Part shown: in pieces, positions 34,501 through 43,670 of the stretch
Layout of the letters: the number at the start of each line of letters is the position of its first letter
How positions within the stretch are numbered: the stretch's first letter is position 1
DNA from: Peptostreptococcaceae bacterium VA2
GTDB taxonomy: Bacteria > Bacillota > Clostridia > Peptostreptococcales > Peptostreptococcaceae
Direction: 5' to 3'
DNA: 64,000 nucleotides
NCBI GenBank assembly: GCA_000686145.1
Contig: JMMB01000007.1
Location: 2,108,001-2,172,000 of the forward strand
Position numbers and translations under genes: made by a program
The notes under the pieces: generated by a model
The model's input: the letters and a program-made list of their open reading frames with translations, nothing else
Database searches by the model: none
What the model was told of the DNA's origin: nothing

Positions 34501-34591
34501 ATTTTTATATTAAAAATACCCATCATAGCATCAGAATTTATAAATACTAATTCAATTTCTCATCTTTAAATTATTTACCAATAAAATAAGA

Positions 34592-34619
34592 AAAGGATAT
34601 GTTTTTAAACATATCCTTT
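34592..34619 (-). terminator. Terminator of the BFD-like gene
   Basis: AAAGGATATGTTT / AAACATATCCTTT, perfect 13-bp stem with a two-base centre; 31 bases from the stop codon. Confidence 0.8.
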
Positions 34620-34649
34620 AGTTAGATCTATAATAAAATTGTAAACTAA

Positions 34650-34949
34650 TTATCTTTTATTTTCTATAATATTTGATATAATACTTTTACATCTTCCACA
34701 GCCTGTACCTGCTTTAGTAACTTCTCCAACTTTTTCAACAGTATCTGCTCCATTTTTTACTGCCTCTACGATTGTCCCTATTGCTACATTTTTACATTTA
34801 CATGCACTCTTTATAAGAGCTTCTACTTCCTTAAGTTCTTCTTCATTTTCAATAACTATATCAGATATTTCTTTAAGCTCTTCAATAGTTCTAGCTCCTT
34901 GTGCTTGAGCCTTTCTAACTTGTAAGTATTTGTTCATTTCTAGTGTCAT
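34650..34949 (-). CDS. Small BFD-like [2Fe-2S]-binding protein, 99 aa
   Basis: Cysteines are arranged CKCKN (residues about 61-63) and GTGCGRCK (about 88-92), the Cys-x-Cys ... Cys-x-x-Cys pattern of the BFD-like [2Fe-2S] domain found in bacterioferritin-associated ferredoxin and nitrite reductases. The upstream helical part (EMNKYLQVRKAQAQGARTIE) is extra. The ATG at 34949 has AGGAG seven to nine bases upstream; the earlier ATG at 34967 lies before that site. Likely an electron carrier or cluster donor; it lies beside the azoreductase gene but is separated from it by about 80 bases and could be co-transcribed. Confidence 0.75.
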   Translation of the reverse strand: MTLEMNKYLQVRKAQAQGARTIEELKEISDIVIENEEELKEVEALIKSACKCKNVAIGTIVEAVKNGADTVEKVGEVTKAGTGCGRCKSIISNIIENKR

Positions 34950-35027
34950 ATATATTTCTCCTAACATTTATTATTTATTATTTAATATTTTAATTTTTAA
35001 AAATTTTACTATCTAATGTTTTGTTAA

Positions 35028-35654
35028 TTAGAATGTACTTGCTAATTTTACAGCCTTTTCAAGCCCTGTAGCAATAATTTCTTCTGCTTTATCTTGGAAT
35101 TTATTGTGACCTTCAATCACTACCTTCTCTATATCTTTTGCTCCGAAGAAGTTCATCATACTTGATACGTACTTAACAGCCATTTCTATTTCAGCTCCTG
35201 GTCCTTCAGAATATACACCACCACTTGCGTTTAATAATGCAACTTTCTTATTTCCAATAAGACCTACTGGGCCTTCTGGCGTATATTTAAATGTTTTGCC
35301 TGCGCGGTTTAAGTAGTCAATATATGTATGTAGTACAGCTGGGATTGTTAAATTCCATAACGGGAAACCAAATACAACTTTATCAGCTGCAAGGAATTGA
35401 TCTAAATATTTATCAGCAACAGCTAATACTTTTGCTTCCTTTTCTGTTAAATCAAGTCCTCTACTATCCTTAGAAGTGCCGTTAATCATATCTACTCCCA
35501 TATATGGCAATTCTTCATTGTATAAATCAAGCTCTACCACTGTATCATTTGGATGTGATTCTTTGAAACTAGCTAAAAAAGTTTCATATAATTTTACACT
35601 AACCGCCTGCTCTGCTGGACGATTGTTTGCTTTTACAAATAAAACTGTTGTCAT
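35028..35654 (-). CDS. azoR: FMN-dependent NADH:azoreductase (AzoR/AcpD), 208 aa
   Basis: A flavodoxin-fold enzyme starting MTTVLFVKANNRPAEQAVSV with FMN-contact stretches FGFPLWNLTIPAVLHTYIDY and LLNASGGVYSEGPG. AzoR reduces azo dyes and quinones with NADH, using FMN, and protects against quinone or thiol stress. The length matches the family. AGGAGGAAAAG precedes the start. The third positions are slightly richer in G and C than in neighbours, which may hint at transfer. Confidence 0.92.
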   Translation of the reverse strand: MTTVLFVKANNRPAEQAVSVKLYETFLASFKESHPNDTVVELDLYNEELPYMGVDMINGTSKDSRGLDLTEKEAKVLAVADKYLDQFLAADKVVFGFPLWNLTIPAVLHTYIDYLNRAGKTFKYTPEGPVGLIGNKKVALLNASGGVYSEGPGAEIEMAVKYVSSMMNFFGAKDIEKVVIEGHNKFQDKAEEIIATGLEKAVKLASTF

Positions 35655-35775
35655 TCTCTTTTCCTCCTATTAATAACTCTTATGCTATTATATATTTACT
35701 CACTAGAAATGGAATCGCATTGTAATTGTTCTTACTAAGTCTTCCCATTTTTTAGCGAATCTCATTTCTTTTATA

Positions 35776-35812
35776 ATAAAAACAATAACGATATTTTTAT
35801 TATCATTGCTTT
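35776..35812 (-). terminator. Terminator of the adenosyltransferase gene
   Basis: On the minus strand AGCAATGATAA pairs with TATCGTTATTGTT around AAAAA, followed by TTTTATTATA. Confidence 0.65.
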
Positions 35813-35820
35813 TTTTTATT

Positions 35821-36342
35821 CTAAAATTCCATAGGTATTAATTTTTCTTCATTGTATCTTGCTATAGCATATAAAACATCTGATAATCTATTTACATACT
35901 TTATTAAAAGTGGGTTTATTTCTTCTAATTTACTAAGAGTTATTATTCTTCTCTCTGCTCTTCTGCATATAGTTCTTGCAATGTGTAAATTTGCTGCAAC
36001 TAAGCTTGTTCCTGGGACTATAAATGCATTTATTTCTTCTGTTTTACTTGTATATTCATCTATTATAGTTTCTAACCTTTTTATATCTTCTTCAACTACT
36101 ACTTTTCTTAATTTATTTTTATTTTGAGTAGCTAGCTCTCCTGACACAGAGAATAACTCCTTTTGTATTTTAAATAAAATATTTTTGTCTTCTTCTTTTG
36201 CGTAGTTTATGCAAAGACCTATATATGAGTTTAATTCATCTAACGTACCATAAGATTCTACCCTTATACTATCTTTGTCTACTCTATTTCCATCGTATAA
36301 TGATGTTTGACCTTTGTCTCCTGTTTTTGTATATATTTTCAT
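35821..36342 (-). CDS. Cob(I)alamin adenosyltransferase, PduO type, 173 aa
   Basis: The ATP-binding N-terminus MKIYTKTGDKGQTSLYDGNR and the trimer-core segment ARTICRRAERRIITLSKLEE (with the catalytic Arg cluster) define PduO-type adenosyltransferases. They transfer the adenosyl group of ATP to cob(I)alamin, giving coenzyme B12. Length is typical of the single-domain form. AGGTGATATT precedes the ATG. The neighbouring genes are not B12-related. Confidence 0.92.
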   Translation of the reverse strand: MKIYTKTGDKGQTSLYDGNRVDKDSIRVESYGTLDELNSYIGLCINYAKEEDKNILFKIQKELFSVSGELATQNKNKLRKVVVEEDIKRLETIIDEYTSKTEEINAFIVPGTSLVAANLHIARTICRRAERRIITLSKLEEINPLLIKYVNRLSDVLYAIARYNEEKLIPMEF

Positions 36343-36354
36343 AATATCACCTCA

Positions 36355-36723
36355 TTAATCCTTTATATTTATAATTTCTTTTTTGCTTAAATCATATATA
36401 GCCTTTTGATTACAATGCTTTCCTATCTGTATAGCCTCATTTTTACATTTACTAACTACTGATATGTCTGTATTTAGTCTACCTTTATCAAACCATCCTC
36501 CTATATATAGTTTATGATTCTTACCATTTATCTTTATACTTTTATTTGAAACAATGTATTCAATTATCTTGTTAGTATTCATCTCTATATTTATTAAAGG
36601 AGTTATACTTATGATATACCCATATTTTGGATTATCAAGCTTGCCATTTTTATCTATTGTTATAGTAAAATTTTTATTATTTTCTATGTACTTATTTACA
36701 CACTCTATAAATTCTACAGACAA
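36355..36723 (-). CDS. Uncharacterised 122-aa protein upstream of the adenosyltransferase
   Basis: I do not recognise the family. The start is TTG with AGGTG about eight bases upstream. The sequence is beta-rich (YGYIISITPLINIEM, KLYIGGWFDKGRLNTDISV) with three scattered Cys near the C-terminus. The motif GWFDKGRLNTDISVV resembles the end of small clostridial proteins of unknown role. It ends 13 bases before the PduO start and is probably co-transcribed with it. Confidence 0.6.
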   Translation of the reverse strand: MSVEFIECVNKYIENNKNFTITIDKNGKLDNPKYGYIISITPLINIEMNTNKIIEYIVSNKSIKINGKNHKLYIGGWFDKGRLNTDISVVSKCKNEAIQIGKHCNQKAIYDLSKKEIINIKD

Positions 36724-36864
36724 TTCAAAACACCTACTTATTATTTTGATTATTAATATTTATTTTCTCATAATTTTACTATTATTAATATTTACATATA
36801 TACAAATACTATAATAGAAAATACATTAATGTTTTTAATATATATCTGAAAGGAGATTTATTTT

Positions 36865-37077
36865 ATGGCTAATTATAACGGAACAATTAAATGGTTTGAC
36901 TTAGAAAGAGGGTATGGTTTTATTTCGTCAGATGATGGTGGAGATGTTTTTGTTCATTATTCTAATATAAAAGAAGATGGACATAATAAAGATTTACATC
37001 AAGGTCAACTAGTTACATTTGACATAGTTCAAGCTGATAAAGGCGCATCTGCTATTAATGTTAATAAATTTAATTAA
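36865..37077 (+). CDS. csp: Cold-shock protein (CspA family), 70 aa
   Basis: A single cold-shock domain with both RNA-binding motifs: RNP1 as RGYGFISS and RNP2 as DVFVHYS. These small OB-fold proteins melt RNA secondary structure. AAAGGAGATTT precedes the start and a terminator follows. The 5' region (36730-36864) is AT-rich and could contain the long leader usual for csp genes. Confidence 0.95.
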   Translation: MANYNGTIKWFDLERGYGFISSDDGGDVFVHYSNIKEDGHNKDLHQGQLVTFDIVQADKGASAINVNKFN

Positions 37078-37080
37078 TAA

Positions 37081-37115
37081 AAATGTAGGTACTATATATA
37101 GTATCTACATTTTTA
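37081..37115 (+). terminator. Terminator of the csp gene
   Basis: AAATGTAGGTACTATA pairs with TATAGTATCTACATTT, then TTTTATT. Confidence 0.85.
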
Positions 37116-37224
37116 TTATCTTATATATTTATTTTCTTAATTTTTATAATTTTTTATCTTAGTATAAAATATACTTTTATGGTTATATACTAAGCTTATA
37201 TTACAATTGAAAGGAGATTAGAAA

Positions 37225-37563
37225 ATGAAAAAAATATCATTATTTATTGTGGTTAACGCTATATCTTTATATTTAATATCACACTTAATGGGTAGTGTGC
37301 ATATAAGTTCTTTTACATCAATATTACTATTGACATTAATATTGGGTTTACTTAACTTAACAATTAAGCCATTAATAAAATTTTTATCACTTCCTATAAC
37401 TTTTTTAACTTTAGGATTATTTTCTCTAGTTATTAATGCAGTTGTTTTAGAGCTAGCATTTATGATAGTTCCTGGAGTTGATTTATATGGCTTTGTAAAT
37501 GCTATAGGTGCTTCTATACTGTTATCAATAGCTAATACTATACTTTATAGTATATTAGATTAA
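37225..37563 (+). CDS. Phage-holin-family / YvlD-like membrane protein, 112 aa
   Basis: Four hydrophobic segments and the sequence SILLLTLILGLLNLTIKPLI ... FLSLPITFLTLGLFSLVINA identify the PF04020 group (YvlD, phage holin family 4). Bacterial members are linked to envelope stress in Bacillus (yvlABCD); their mechanism is unknown and most are not phage lysis genes. AAAGGAGATTAG precedes the ATG. Confidence 0.88.
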   Translation: MKKISLFIVVNAISLYLISHLMGSVHISSFTSILLLTLILGLLNLTIKPLIKFLSLPITFLTLGLFSLVINAVVLELAFMIVPGVDLYGFVNAIGASILLSIANTILYSILD

Positions 37564-37690
37564 ATCTAAATAATATAAAATAAGTCTTTTATAAAGTCCT
37601 CTTCTACATTCATATATTGATATTAAAGTTTTGCAAGTAATTTTTGGTCTATATCTTGTCTTGTTATTATTATATTATAAATAATAAACA

Positions 37691-37726
37691 AAAATTGTTA
37701 GACTATTTTAGCCTAACAATTTTTTA
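37691..37726 (-). terminator. Terminator of the AAA+ gene
   Basis: AAAATTGTTAG / CTAACAATTTT around GACTATTTTAGC-type loop, directly after the stop codon; T-runs on both strands. Confidence 0.8.
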
Positions 37727-37727
37727 T

Positions 37728-40700
37728 TTATATGATACTTATAAGTTTATGTTTTAATAATTTAAATTCTCTTTCATCAATAATATTTAAATCAAGTAAA
37801 TTTTTTAGTTTTAACAATTCATCTATTAAAGTATCTTTTTCTCTACTACGTATTTCTTCTTCTTGACTGCATTGTAAACTAATTTCTATATCTTCATTTA
37901 TAGATATTTGCTTATTCAAAGTATTTTTATCCTTAAATTCTTTTTTACTTTTTATAATATCTATTTCTTCTATAGTATTTATATCTCTTTGGTTAATTTC
38001 ATCATCATATACCCTAGAACTCTGTACTCTTACAAGATTATCTACATAACTTTTTATCATAAGAGCATTCTTTAAGCTTATATTTTCATCTTTGTATAGC
38101 TCATTCATAGTTTCTTTTAAAGTACTGTAGCTATCATCACTAATTATAAATCCTTTGCAATTTAAAGTATCTACACATATATCATATATCTCATCTTCGT
38201 TATACCCTTTAAAGTCAAGATATAGAGGAAATCTATAATTTAGAGATTGATTTTTTAAAACTATATTTTCTATACCATATTTAGTTCCAGATAATACTAA
38301 TATTATCTTATTTTTATTATTATCTATAAATTTGATAAGCATAGATATTATTTCATTGTAATTATGTTCATTTCTAATTAAATCAAATTTATCAATTAAA
38401 ACTATTTTACCTATAGACTTATTTAATATATCTTCCAAATCTAATCCACTATTTATTCTAGACACTATTTCATCTTTGTCTATTTCTACAATACTCTTAG
38501 ATTTCAAAATTCCTTTGCTATAGTACATTTCAGATAATATATTAAGTACTGATTTTTTACCTGTTCCTACATCACCTGTAAATATAATATTTTTATATTT
38601 ATTTATATTATTTCTTTTACCTAGTTTCTCTCTTTTTTCTTGTAGTTTTATAAGTTTATATTGATTTTTTAGAAACTCTTTAGCCTTGTGGTTTCCTTTT
38701 AATCCTTGTAGTTTTTCTTCTAAGTTAAATGTACTTTCATATTCTAATACATTTATTTTTTCTATATCTTTAACAGTTATTAAATTCATTTCATAAACGC
38801 TTATATCTTCTTCAGAAATTCTAATACTCTGATTTCTAATTAGACTTTCTACATAATTTCTAACCATTCTACCGTTACCAGATTGTGAATCTGCTTCTTC
38901 ATATATGGCTTCAAAACTTTTCTTAAGCGATAAATATGCATTTTTAGATAACTTAAATCCTCTATACTCTATTAATTTTATAGACATTTCTAATAATTCA
39001 TTAGGATTGTAGTCTTGAAATACTGTCCATATAGGAAATCTTGATTTAAGACCTATATTAACATCAAAGAAATCTTCCATTTCTTCTTCATATCCAGCAA
39101 GTATTACTACAACATCTTGTCCATAATCCTCTATTAATTTAAGTAATGTTTCTATAGCTTCCCTACCTAATGAATCGTTAGCTAGCGTGTAAGCTTCATC
39201 TATAAATAATACGCCGCCTATAGCTTCTTTAAATTTTTCTTCTGTTTTTCTTGATGTTTGTCCTGGTACTTCTGATACAAAGCTAGACCTATCCGTTTCG
39301 ATAAGCTGACCTACCTTTAAAATTCCCATGCTATTTAACATTTCTGCAACTAATCTAGCTATACTAGTTTTTCCTGTACCTGGATTTCCTGCAAAAACCA
39401 TATTTAAATTTTGTTCTATTTTTGTATTGACTCCTGCTGATTTTCTTTTTTCTTGTGCCACTATTAATTTATATTGACTTTTTAGTAAGTTTTTAACCTC
39501 ACTCAAGCCTACTATTTCACTTAACCTTGCCTCTAAATCAAATTTTGTTTTAGCCTTAAAGTTAAAATTATCTCTTTCTAATAAGTCTATTTGCTTTGAC
39601 TCGTCAGTTAAGTATTTTTTAGAAGCATCAAGTATCGCATTTTCAACTATATTTCTAACAAACCTAGCATTACCTAAATCATTTTTACCACTTATTTGAT
39701 TTCTAGCAAATAAATCTATTAAATCATGCTTAACATTTTTAGCTATTCTATATCCTTTAGATTTAGCTATATTAATAGCTATTTCATACATTTGTGTTGG
39801 AGTATAGTCCTCAAAGTGTATAATATTTGCAAATCTAGATTTAAGACCTTGGTTAAATGTTAAAAATTCCTCCATATCATTTTCGTATCCTGCAAGGATT
39901 ACTATTAAATCATCTCTATTGTCTTCTATACCTTTAAGTAGGGCATCAACTATTTCCTTCCCTGCCTTATCATCGTCACTCTCACATAAAGAATAAGCTT
40001 CATCTATAAATAACACTCCGCCTATAGCAGAATTTATAATGTCTATAGTTCTTTTAGCAGTATCTGAAGCATTTTCAGTTACAAAATCTGCTTTACTAAC
40101 CTCTTTGTATACTCCTCTAGATAATATACCTAATGCATTTAAATATTCAAACGTAATCCTAGCAGCATTAGTTTTACCTGTACCTGCATTACCTGCAAAT
40201 ATCATATTCAAAGATACCTTAGAAGCCTTAAGTCCTAATCTTTCTCTTATCTTTTGTACTTTATAATTATTTTTTACATTAGTAAGAAAGTCTTTTAAAT
40301 CCTCAATACCAATTATAGAGTTTAATTTATACTCAGCTTCTTCAAGTGTTGGCATTGAATAGTAATTCAAATTAAATTCTTCTTTATCTACTTTACAGTA
40401 TATATCATTATCTTTAACATATATTATTATAGTAGTTCCTTCTTTTAACTGTTCTTCTCTTATAAGGTTTGTCAATGGTTTACATAGTTTATATGATACA
40501 TATTCACTTATACCAAAGTTTGAATCTTTTTTATAAGTTTCTTGTAAGAATCTACATATCCCAAAATATTCATCATCTTTATAATTTTCATTTATATCTA
40601 ATGTAACTTTTATATCGTATTCTATTTCTTTATTTCTTATAGTTTTTAAAACTTCTTTTTTTACTATTTTATTTCTTTCAATACTATTAAGTGGTTTTGT

Positions 40701-41288
40701 ATGTAATACATTATCTATATTATTTTTAAAAGTTTTATTAAAGTATTTATCTAAATTAAAGTCTTCATCATTGCTAGTATATACTAAAAACTTATTATGA
40801 CAAACTATCTTATCTATTTTATCTGTATCTAGATTATCTGCTTGTACTAAAAATTTATTTTTTATAATATATTCTTCATTTAAATTAAAACAAGTGTTTG
40901 GGTATATACTAGACAATACATCTACTATCTCACTACTTGCTTTTTCTATATTTTTAAACATTACACAAGCAGAATTAGATCCTAACTTTTCATATAACTC
41001 TGTTAAGAATGCATTATACCCTAAATTAAAATTATATGACCCTAAATCTATTTCATCTACTTGTGAATTTTCTATTATATCTGTATCTTTAAGATATTCA
41101 AATATTAGTCTTATAATAGTTTTTTTCGCTGTATCTTTTTCTCCTACTAAAACTAATACTCCTTTTTCTCCATTTATAAGCTTATTCCTAAAGTAATTAC
41201 ATAAGTCATTTATAAAATCACTTTGACCTATAAGCTCTTTATTTAAACTTTTTTGTATATCTACAAATTTATCATTTATTCGATTCAT
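37728..41288 (-). CDS. Giant four-module AAA+ ATPase (SpoVK/CbbX-like tandem) with C-terminal SHOCT-like tail, 1186 aa
   Basis: Four ATPase modules are visible. The first (about 1-250) has a degenerate P-loop GEKDTAKKT. The second and third are canonical CbbX/SpoVK domains: Walker A GNAGTGKT (366-373) and GNPGTGKT (634-641), Walker B VLFIDEAYSL and VLFIDEAYTL, and sensor segments VILAGYENDMEEF and VILAGYEEEMEDF. The fourth has GDVGTGKKS (905-912) and KIVLIDKFDL with a Lys in place of the catalytic Glu, so it is probably ATP-binding but inactive. The last 45 residues (LIDELLKLKNLLDLNIIDER) resemble a SHOCT motif. CbbX-type rings remodel partner proteins; the target here is unknown. A structured leader precedes the gene. 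Confidence 0.88.
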   Translation of the reverse strand: MNRINDKFVDIQKSLNKELIGQSDFINDLCNYFRNKLINGEKGVLVLVGEKDTAKKTIIRLIFEYLKDTDIIENSQVDEIDLGSYNFNLGYNAFLTELYEKLGSNSACVMFKNIEKASSEIVDVLSSIYPNTCFNLNEEYIIKNKFLVQADNLDTDKIDKIVCHNKFLVYTSNDEDFNLDKYFNKTFKNNIDNVLHTKPLNSIERNKIVKKEVLKTIRNKEIEYDIKVTLDINENYKDDEYFGICRFLQETYKKDSNFGISEYVSYKLCKPLTNLIREEQLKEGTTIIIYVKDNDIYCKVDKEEFNLNYYSMPTLEEAEYKLNSIIGIEDLKDFLTNVKNNYKVQKIRERLGLKASKVSLNMIFAGNAGTGKTNAARITFEYLNALGILSRGVYKEVSKADFVTENASDTAKRTIDIINSAIGGVLFIDEAYSLCESDDDKAGKEIVDALLKGIEDNRDDLIVILAGYENDMEEFLTFNQGLKSRFANIIHFEDYTPTQMYEIAINIAKSKGYRIAKNVKHDLIDLFARNQISGKNDLGNARFVRNIVENAILDASKKYLTDESKQIDLLERDNFNFKAKTKFDLEARLSEIVGLSEVKNLLKSQYKLIVAQEKRKSAGVNTKIEQNLNMVFAGNPGTGKTSIARLVAEMLNSMGILKVGQLIETDRSSFVSEVPGQTSRKTEEKFKEAIGGVLFIDEAYTLANDSLGREAIETLLKLIEDYGQDVVVILAGYEEEMEDFFDVNIGLKSRFPIWTVFQDYNPNELLEMSIKLIEYRGFKLSKNAYLSLKKSFEAIYEEADSQSGNGRMVRNYVESLIRNQSIRISEEDISVYEMNLITVKDIEKINVLEYESTFNLEEKLQGLKGNHKAKEFLKNQYKLIKLQEKREKLGKRNNINKYKNIIFTGDVGTGKKSVLNILSEMYYSKGILKSKSIVEIDKDEIVSRINSGLDLEDILNKSIGKIVLIDKFDLIRNEHNYNEIISMLIKFIDNNKNKIILVLSGTKYGIENIVLKNQSLNYRFPLYLDFKGYNEDEIYDICVDTLNCKGFIISDDSYSTLKETMNELYKDENISLKNALMIKSYVDNLVRVQSSRVYDDEINQRDINTIEEIDIIKSKKEFKDKNTLNKQISINEDIEISLQCSQEEEIRSREKDTLIDELLKLKNLLDLNIIDEREFKLLKHKLISII

Positions 41289-41312
41289 TTATATCACCTC
41301 TCTAAAAACTAC

Positions 41313-41436
41313 GTTCTGTTAACTTATTTACATTTGAATCTCGACTCCGATAGGGTTTACAATGGTTTCATCAAAAATTACATTCCCCCTATAAAAGTAG
41401 TCGAGAATATTTCTCATCATATTTAATTAACAGAAG
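41313..41436 (-). ncRNA. Structured 5' leader RNA of the AAA+ gene (candidate new cis-element)
   Basis: Three nested helices can be drawn on the minus-strand transcript: TTCTGTTAA with TTAACAGAA (41314-41322 and 41428-41436), TCTCGACT with AGTCGAGA (41339-41346 and 41399-41406), and ATAGGG with CCCTAT inside. The element begins just after a TATAAT-like box (41451-41456) and ends before the ribosome site GAGAGGTGAT. It has no T-run, so it is not a terminator. The inner loop GGGGGAATGTAATTTTT ... AAACCC is purine-rich. I do not recognise it as any known riboswitch. Confidence 0.55.
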
Positions 41437-41501
41437 ATTACTTTTTACTTATTATATCACTTTTTTTTAAATAAACTAGCCTTAATTTCATCGTTATATT
41501 T

Positions 41502-41585
41502 TTACCATTTAGTATCATTTAATTTTGATTCATTAATATAAAAATTATTAGGTATTAATTCTTTTATGCAAACTTCTTTCAACAT
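41502..41585 (-). CDS. Possible 27-aa peptide or truncated gene start
   Basis: AGGAGTGATGAAGT is followed by an ATG and 27 codons: MLKEVCIKELIPNNFYINES and KLNDTKW, then a stop. The wording resembles the start of ParB-type proteins (I-KEL-PNNFYIN-). It may be a truncated gene or a small peptide. It lies directly upstream of the AAA+ promoter on the same strand. Confidence 0.35.
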   Translation of the reverse strand: MLKEVCIKELIPNNFYINESKLNDTKW

Positions 41586-41696
41586 ACTTCATCACTCCTA
41601 ATATGTTATTTTGGTTAGATCAATTGTCAATTTAATTATAGTATAATTTATAGTTTCCCATATATCCATGAAAACAAATGCTTTTTTGTACAGTAA

Positions 41697-41730
41697 AAAG
41701 CACCTAGTTTTTTACTAGATGTTCTTTATT
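41697..41730. terminator. Hairpin between the AAA+ locus and the membrane-protein gene
   Basis: AAAGCACCTAGT pairs with ACTAGATGTTCTTT around TTTTT. It most likely ends transcription of the minus-strand gene at 41848-42309. Confidence 0.65.
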
Positions 41731-41847
41731 CTTTATTAAAAAAGCCCCTAATATTAAGTTGAGTTTTTACTTATTTCTTTACAATTGAGTATTATAGTTA
41801 CATTATAACATTAGTAATAATTGGAGTAAAAAATATAATTTATAATT

Positions 41848-42309
41848 TTAATTTGAAAATAATTTTTTATTAATAGTTTTGTCTAATATTTTTCTAAAAA
41901 TTCTAATACCAAGTACTGCTATAATAGAAATTGCTATTAGATTTGTTTGGTTAGTTGTTAAATTAGGATTAATTAATTCACTAACTAAAAAATAATAGCA
42001 TAATGATGTAAATACGAAATAATTGCAATTTATCAATATATTTACAAGCTTTTGAATATATCCATGGTCATATCTATTTTTAGATATAATTAAAGATTTA
42101 CTTAAGTCCTTTATAGATATTATAAAATCTTTCAATCCATATTTTACTAATATACATACTGCTATGCTTATTATATATGGTATGTTGTACATAAAAGTTA
42201 GTACTAAAGATATAACTAATATAGATAAAAAAACTATAGTATTGGTTATAGTTTTGATAATTTTTTTACCAAACAAAGCTACTAATCCAATGCCTAGTAT
42301 TAATTCCAT
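41848..42309 (-). CDS. Uncharacterised membrane protein, 153 aa
   Basis: Four hydrophobic segments (about residues 2-15, 20-55 in two parts, 97-112, 122-138) joined by basic loops; no signal peptide or motif that names a family. Between segments two and three lies IKDLSKSLIISKNRYDHGYI. AGGAAAGGAATT precedes the ATG. It is monocistronic. Confidence 0.65.
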   Translation of the reverse strand: MELILGIGLVALFGKKIIKTITNTIVFLSILVISLVLTFMYNIPYIISIAVCILVKYGLKDFIISIKDLSKSLIISKNRYDHGYIQKLVNILINCNYFVFTSLCYYFLVSELINPNLTTNQTNLIAISIIAVLGIRIFRKILDKTINKKLFSN

Positions 42310-42630
42310 AATAAAATTCCTTTCCTGCTAATACTTTCTTTAATACTTTTATTCTAACATAAATTGTTAGCTTAATTAAAATTATATCCTTAATACAAAA
42401 AATTATGCTTAACTAAACTCTTTATCAATATTGCTTACACTAATTTATTTGCTTACAAGCAGTGGCCTTACAAGTAGTGATTTATGCATATAGACTTTAT
42501 AATAATAATACTTTTAATTGCAAGTTCATATTTACTTAAAAATCATAAAAATAAAAATTAAATATATTGGTTAGTAAAACTTTTATTAGGGAATATATAA
42601 TAATATAAATTTACCTAAGGAGTTGATATT
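42310..42630. other. Gene-free interval with the msrAB promoter
   Basis: No coding frame on either strand. The last 40 bases contain a TATAATAATATAAAT box suited as -10 and the ribosome site AAGGAGTTGAT of msrAB. A short direct repeat (TTGCTTACA at about 42430 and 42451) is the only other structure. Confidence 0.5.
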
Positions 42631-43557
42631 ATGAGAAAGCTTGCAACTTTTGCAGGTGGATGCTTTTGGTGTATGGTAAAGCCTTTTGATAAATATGATG
42701 GTGTAGAAAAGGTTGTATCAGGATATACAGGAGGTGAAACTCCAAATCCGACTTATGAAGAAGTTTGTACAGATAAAACAGGCCATATAGAATCAATACA
42801 AATAACTTATGATAATGAAGTAATAAGCTATAAACAACTTTTAGATATATTTTGGAATCAAATTGACCCAACTGATGAAGAAGGACAGTTTAATGATAGA
42901 GGTCATAAATATAAAAGTGCAATATTTTATCATGATGAAGAACAAAAGAATATGGCTATAAATTCAAAAGAGGAATTACAAAAAAATGGAATTTATATAA
43001 AGCCAATAGCTACAATGATAATACCCGCCACAACATTTTATGAAGCTGAGGAATATCATCAAGGATATTACAAAAAGAATAAAGAACACTATGATAGATA
43101 TTATAAGGGAAGCGGTAGATTTGAATTTGTAAAACGAAATTGGGCTAAGAAAAATTTAACTGATTTACAATTTCAAGTAACTCAAAATAATATGACAGAA
43201 AAACCTTTTGAAAATGAGTATAATAATAATAAAGAAGAAGGGATATATGTTGATATTATAAGTGGAGAAGTGCTATTTTCATCAAAAGATAAGTTTGACT
43301 CAGGATGTGGATGGCCAAGTTTTACTAAAGCAATAGATAGTGAAAATGTAATAGGTAGATATGATTACTCTCATGGAATGAAAAGGGTAGAAGTTAGAAG
43401 TAAAGAAGGAGACAATCATCTAGGTCATGTATTTGAAGATGGACCTAAGGAGCTAGGTGGTATAAGATTTTGTATAAACTCATCATCATTAAGATTTATA
43501 CAAAGAGATAAAATGAAAGAAAATGGTTATGGTGAATATGAGTATTTATTTAAATAA
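42631..43557 (+). CDS. msrAB: Bifunctional methionine sulfoxide reductase MsrA-MsrB, 308 aa
   Basis: The N-terminal MsrA domain has GGCFWC (Cys11, Cys14); the second Cys is where many MsrAs have other residues. The C-terminal MsrB domain (about 185-300) has SGCGWPSF (Cys226) and [11 protein letters not shown] (catalytic Cys281), and lacks the zinc-binding CxxC pairs. The fusion reduces both the S- and R-forms of methionine sulfoxide. No thioredoxin domain is attached, so external thioredoxin recycles it. It is not secreted. A strong terminator follows. Confidence 0.95.
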   Translation: MRKLATFAGGCFWCMVKPFDKYDGVEKVVSGYTGGETPNPTYEEVCTDKTGHIESIQITYDNEVISYKQLLDIFWNQIDPTDEEGQFNDRGHKYKSAIFYHDEEQKNMAINSKEELQKNGIYIKPIATMIIPATTFYEAEEYHQGYYKKNKEHYDRYYKGSGRFEFVKRNWAKKNLTDLQFQVTQNNMTEKPFENEYNNNKEEGIYVDIISGEVLFSSKDKFDSGCGWPSFTKAIDSENVIGRYDYSHGMKRVEVRSKEGDNHLGHVFEDGPKELGGIRFCINSSSLRFIQRDKMKENGYGEYEYLFK

Positions 43558-43577
43558 TTAGCATAGAGTTTTTTAAT

Positions 43578-43623
43578 AAAAGCATGTAGATAAACTAATG
43601 AAAAAGTTTATCTACATGCTTTT
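43578..43623 (+). terminator. Terminator of msrAB
   Basis: A 19-bp perfect stem AAAAGCATGTAGATAAACT / AGTTTATCTACATGCTTTT with an 8-base loop and T-run; it also serves the convergent transporter gene. Confidence 0.88.
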
Positions 43624-43670
43624 TATTTATTTAAATTTCAAACTAATGATGCTATAAAAAATAAATATAT

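Noticed and set aside
41313-41436. Leader as a transcription terminator or T-box.
   Set aside because: There is no T-run after the stems and no T-box specifier or NCCA-binding bulge; the position before a ribosome site fits a translational element better.
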